A DNA stretch of 64,000 bases. Source: Colius striatus (Eukaryota; Chordata; Aves; Coliiformes; Coliidae). The notes beneath the pieces are model-generated. The model did not search any database. It was not told where the DNA came from and saw only the letters and a program-made list of their open reading frames with translations. Every line of letters begins with the position of its first letter. Positions within the stretch are counted from its first letter, which is position 1. Position numbers and translations under genes: made by a program. The stretch is taken from contig NC_084761.1 of assembly GCF_028858725.1 (NCBI RefSeq), positions 94,327,971-94,391,970 of the forward strand, given 5' to 3'. Positions 61,043 through 64,000 of this stretch are shown here, piece after piece.

Positions 61043-61543
61043 AAGCTGATTCTGGGCCCCTCAGTTCAGGAAGGACAAGGAGCTGCTGGAGAGAATTCAG
61101 TGCAGGACCACAAAGATGATGGAGTGGAGCATCTCTCTTCTGATGAAAAGCTGAGGGAGCTGGGGCTCTTGAGTTTGGAGAAGACAGAGGGGTGAACTGG
61201 TTAATGTTTACAAATACATAAAGGGTGAGTATCAAGAGGATGGAGCCAGGCTGTTCTCAGTGATGGCCAATGATAGGACAAGGGGCAATGGTTATAAGCT
61301 GGAACACGAGAGGTTTCAAAGAAACACAAGGAAAAGCTTCTTCCCTGGTGAGGTGAGGGAGCACTGGAAGGGGCTGCCCAGATGGGTTGTGGAGTCTCCT
61401 TCTCTGGAGACACTCAAACTCATATGGATGAGTTCCTGTGCAACCTACTCTAGTTGATCCTGCTCTGGCAGGGGGATTGCACTGGATGATCTTTCAAGGT
61501 TCCTTCCAACCCTTGAGATTCTATGATTCTGTGGTTGGAGTTG
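61043..61543 (+). repeat. CR1 LINE, other arm of an inverted pair
   Basis: From the [14 protein letters not shown]-type region to the terminal GATTCTATGATTCTGTGG. It is very similar to the reversed copy at 58987-59465. Confidence 0.88.
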
Positions 61544-62561
61544 AAGTCCTACCTTTGTGTTCATGCCTTTTAAGAACAGAGCAAGGCCTTTAGATTTAGC
61601 AGTAGCACTGATGTCTGTGGGCTTTTTCTGGCATGGTTTTATTTTTCTTCTATTTTTTTAAATAGAAGTAAAGCAACAAAACAATGTATCACTAAAATTT
61701 AGTTGGTAAAAGTGCTTGTGGAGGAGTCCTGTGTAGCTGCTCTGTGACAGAACTGTATGTATACATTGATCTTAAACTTTCTGCACTTTTTTACAACTCC
61801 ATAGAAATTGTGTTATTGCAAGCTGTTAACAATGCATCTGAATGAGTTCTGTGCATTAGCAGTTTATATTGAAGGGTTCCTTTTTCCTTTCTTTTCCACT
61901 TAATAGTTTTTATTTCCTTCCTAAAAAATAATACAAGAAAATAAAATAATGCTTCACTTGCTCGGGAACATCTGAGTGGGTGTGTTGGACAGTCCAGGGA
62001 CCATGATTCAGAATCTCTTGAGTTTTATTTCAGCTTCACATTTTACTTCTTGAAATCTTAAGTGGTAAAGTTCTAAAAGAACTAAAGTTCTGACACCATA
62101 AAATACTGGTGTCAGTTTCTGTATTAGGGTTGTACCTCCCCATGTTCACTTGAAGTACAAAATACATTTTGTTTTTAATCTAAAACACTTTCTGAGAGTA
62201 AATTGGTTCTGATCCTCACAAAACTCAGGCATTTGAAACATCATATTGCAATGAGTATAGGCAACCTCTGCTTCCTTTTCATACCAGAATAAATTTCTTC
62301 TTTAACTGTTTCATGTCAGCCTGTCTTTCCCTTCAGCAGAGGTGCAGTCATTCTCCTTGTCTTTTATACCAGCATGCACTGTGCTGTTTTTCTGTACTTG
62401 TTTTGGATTTTGTCAGTACTGGAGTTGTGAGAACTAAATGGAAAAATCATCCCAGTGGAGTGTCTGGAAAGCAGTATTTCCTTATGAGCCTGGGAGTGTT
62501 TTAGGCGGTGATGCCTAAGCTCTGTTGTTTGGCATCTGTTGGAAAAAGGTCTCTTGCTGTA
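61544..62561. other. Unique sequence
   Basis: AT-rich. Nothing recognised. Confidence 0.4.
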
Positions 62562-63564
62562 TGTGGTGGTTTTGTCTGGGCCAGATTTTGGTAACGGGGA
62601 GCTACAGGAGTGGCTTCTTTAAACAAAGAGCTGCCAGAAGCTTCCCCTGTAGCTGACAGGCCTAATGCCAGTCAGTTGGACCCACAGCTGATCAAGGCCT
62701 GGCCAATTAGTGATTAAGGTAATACCTCTGTGAATAGCATATTGGAGAAGGGGAAGAAGTTACTGTGCAGTTGTTAAACTGCAGCTGCAGCAGAAGGGAG
62801 TGAGAATGTGAGAAAAACATCTGTGCAGACACCAAGGTCACTGGAGAAGGAGGGGGAGGAGGGTGCTCAGGCACTGGAAGAAAGACCCCTTGTGAGCTGG
62901 GATGCAGCCCATGGTGAGGCAGCTGTCCCCCTGCAGTCAGTGGAGGCTGCTGGGGAGCAGAGATCCACTCGCAGCCCATGCAGGAGCCCATGCTGGAGCG
63001 GGTGGGTGCCTAAAGGAGGCTGTGACTCCGTAAGAAGTTCATCTTGGAGCAAGTTCCTGGCAGGACCTGGGAGCCCATGGAGCAGTTTGTGAGGAACTGT
63101 AGCCCATGGGAAGGACCCACACTGGAGAAGTTCATGAAGGACTGTCTCCCATGGAAGAGACCCCACACTGTAGCAGCGGGAAGTGTGAGGAGGCCTCCCC
63201 TGAGAAGAAACAGAGGCAAAGTCCGTCTGTAGTGAACTGACTGTAACCCCCGTTCCCGGTCTCCTGTGCTGCTGGGGAGGAAGGAGAGTCGTGGGAAGAG
63301 GGAGGGGTGGGAGAAATTGGTTTAAGTTTTGGGTTCACTTCTCATTTTCCCTGTCCCGTTCTGATTGTTCATTGATAAATTAAACCTTTTGCCCCCAAGT
63401 TGAGTCTGTTTTGCCCCTGATGCTATTTGCTGAGTGATCTCCTTGTCCTTATCTTGACTGGCAAACCTCTCATTATATTTCTCTCTCTCCTGTCCAGTTT
63501 AGGAGGGGGAGTGATAGAACAACTTGATGGGCACTTGGCACTCAGCTAGGGCTAAACCACCCCA
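62562..63564 (+). mobile_element. Solo LTR, avian ERVL-like
   Basis: About 1 kb, beginning TGTGGTGGTTTTGTCTGGGCC and ending in CCACCCCA. The ends are imperfect inverted repeats. Internally it has runs of related units containing AGCCCATGG, and a late ATTAAA near 63378. The closing segment (GAGTGATCTCCTTGTCCTTATC, GTCCAGTTTAGGAGGGGGAGTGA) is one I associate with abundant bird ERVL-type LTRs. No internal retroviral genes lie beside it, so it is a solo LTR. TCTTGCT occurs just outside both ends (62552-62558 and 63566-63572), possibly a target duplication. Confidence 0.65.
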
Positions 63565-63572
63565 GTCTTGCT

Positions 63573-64000
63573 TGGCATTAGGTTTCAGCAGAGTTGAGGG
63601 ACTCTTGACCCTTTCAATGTCTCATTGTCTAGTACAGACTGTGCCGTGTTTACAGGAATTATCACATAGTAGCGACGTTTTAACAGCCTCTGGGATATCA
63701 GGATTTTAGTTCTGTTTTGTCACTTGGCAGAGTTTCTTAAGAGGCCCAAGACATGCTCATTCCCATATGAGAATAAGTGGTTATGATGTTGTTTCTGTCT
63801 GTTGTTTGTTTTGAGATGTTCTGATGGGAAGTACTCAATGTGAGAAATAGGCAGCCTGATTCCCAGCAAACTGAGTAATTGCAATGCCAGAATACACTAC
63901 AGGTGGTTAATATCGTAGAAAGACAAGTACTAAATACAGCTTCCATAGCTGCTTTTGAAAATGTGAGCTACTGGATCAATTCATCTTTTGAAATAACCAT
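63573..64000. other. Unique sequence at window end
   Basis: Nothing recognised. Confidence 0.4.

Overview
The window is vertebrate nuclear DNA, almost certainly from a bird. Two things show this. At least 20 CR1 LINE copies carry the avian 3' end (repeats of ATTCTATG/ATTCTGTG), and the spliced genes match the vertebrate block EIF2AK3 - RPIA. I see no bacterial-type operons, CRISPR arrays, tRNA or rRNA genes.

Layout. (1) 1-2150: a CpG island with the first coding exon of EIF2AK3 (PERK, ER-stress kinase) on the minus strand. The rest of that gene lies to the left of the window. (2) 2195-7509: intergenic DNA with CR1 pieces. (3) 7510-13957: a complete endogenous retrovirus on the plus strand. 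It has two 281-bp LTRs that I read as identical, a tRNA-Trp-type primer binding site, open gag, pro (with dUTPase) and pol frames linked by two textbook -1 frameshift heptamers, a polypurine tract, no env, and a 6-bp target duplication inside an older CR1. (4) 13958-16830: the remainder of the split CR1, another CR1, and unique sequence. (5) 16830-35625: RPIA (ribose-5-phosphate isomerase A) on the plus strand. All nine coding exons can be placed with consistent splice sites and phases, ending in a poly(A) signal at 35603. (6) 35626-52680: gene-poor DNA with CR1s, including nested insertions, and two microsatellites. (7) 52680-53350: a second CpG island with a probable first coding exon at 52996 of an unidentified, possibly mitochondrial protein. 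A phase-compatible candidate second exon lies at 60058. (8) 53700-64000: more CR1s and a solo LTR of about 1 kb resembling avian ERVL-type LTRs (62562-63564).

EIF2AK3 and RPIA are arranged head to head, as in mammals. The retrovirus sits between them, in the same orientation as RPIA and about 3 kb upstream of its CpG island. It is the most notable element: a young, env-less, betaretrovirus-like provirus whose primer binding site matches that of avian alpharetroviruses.

Limits: exon calls rest on reading the sequence and on recalled family motifs. No alignment or transcript data were available. CR1 boundaries are approximate unless a duplication fixes them.
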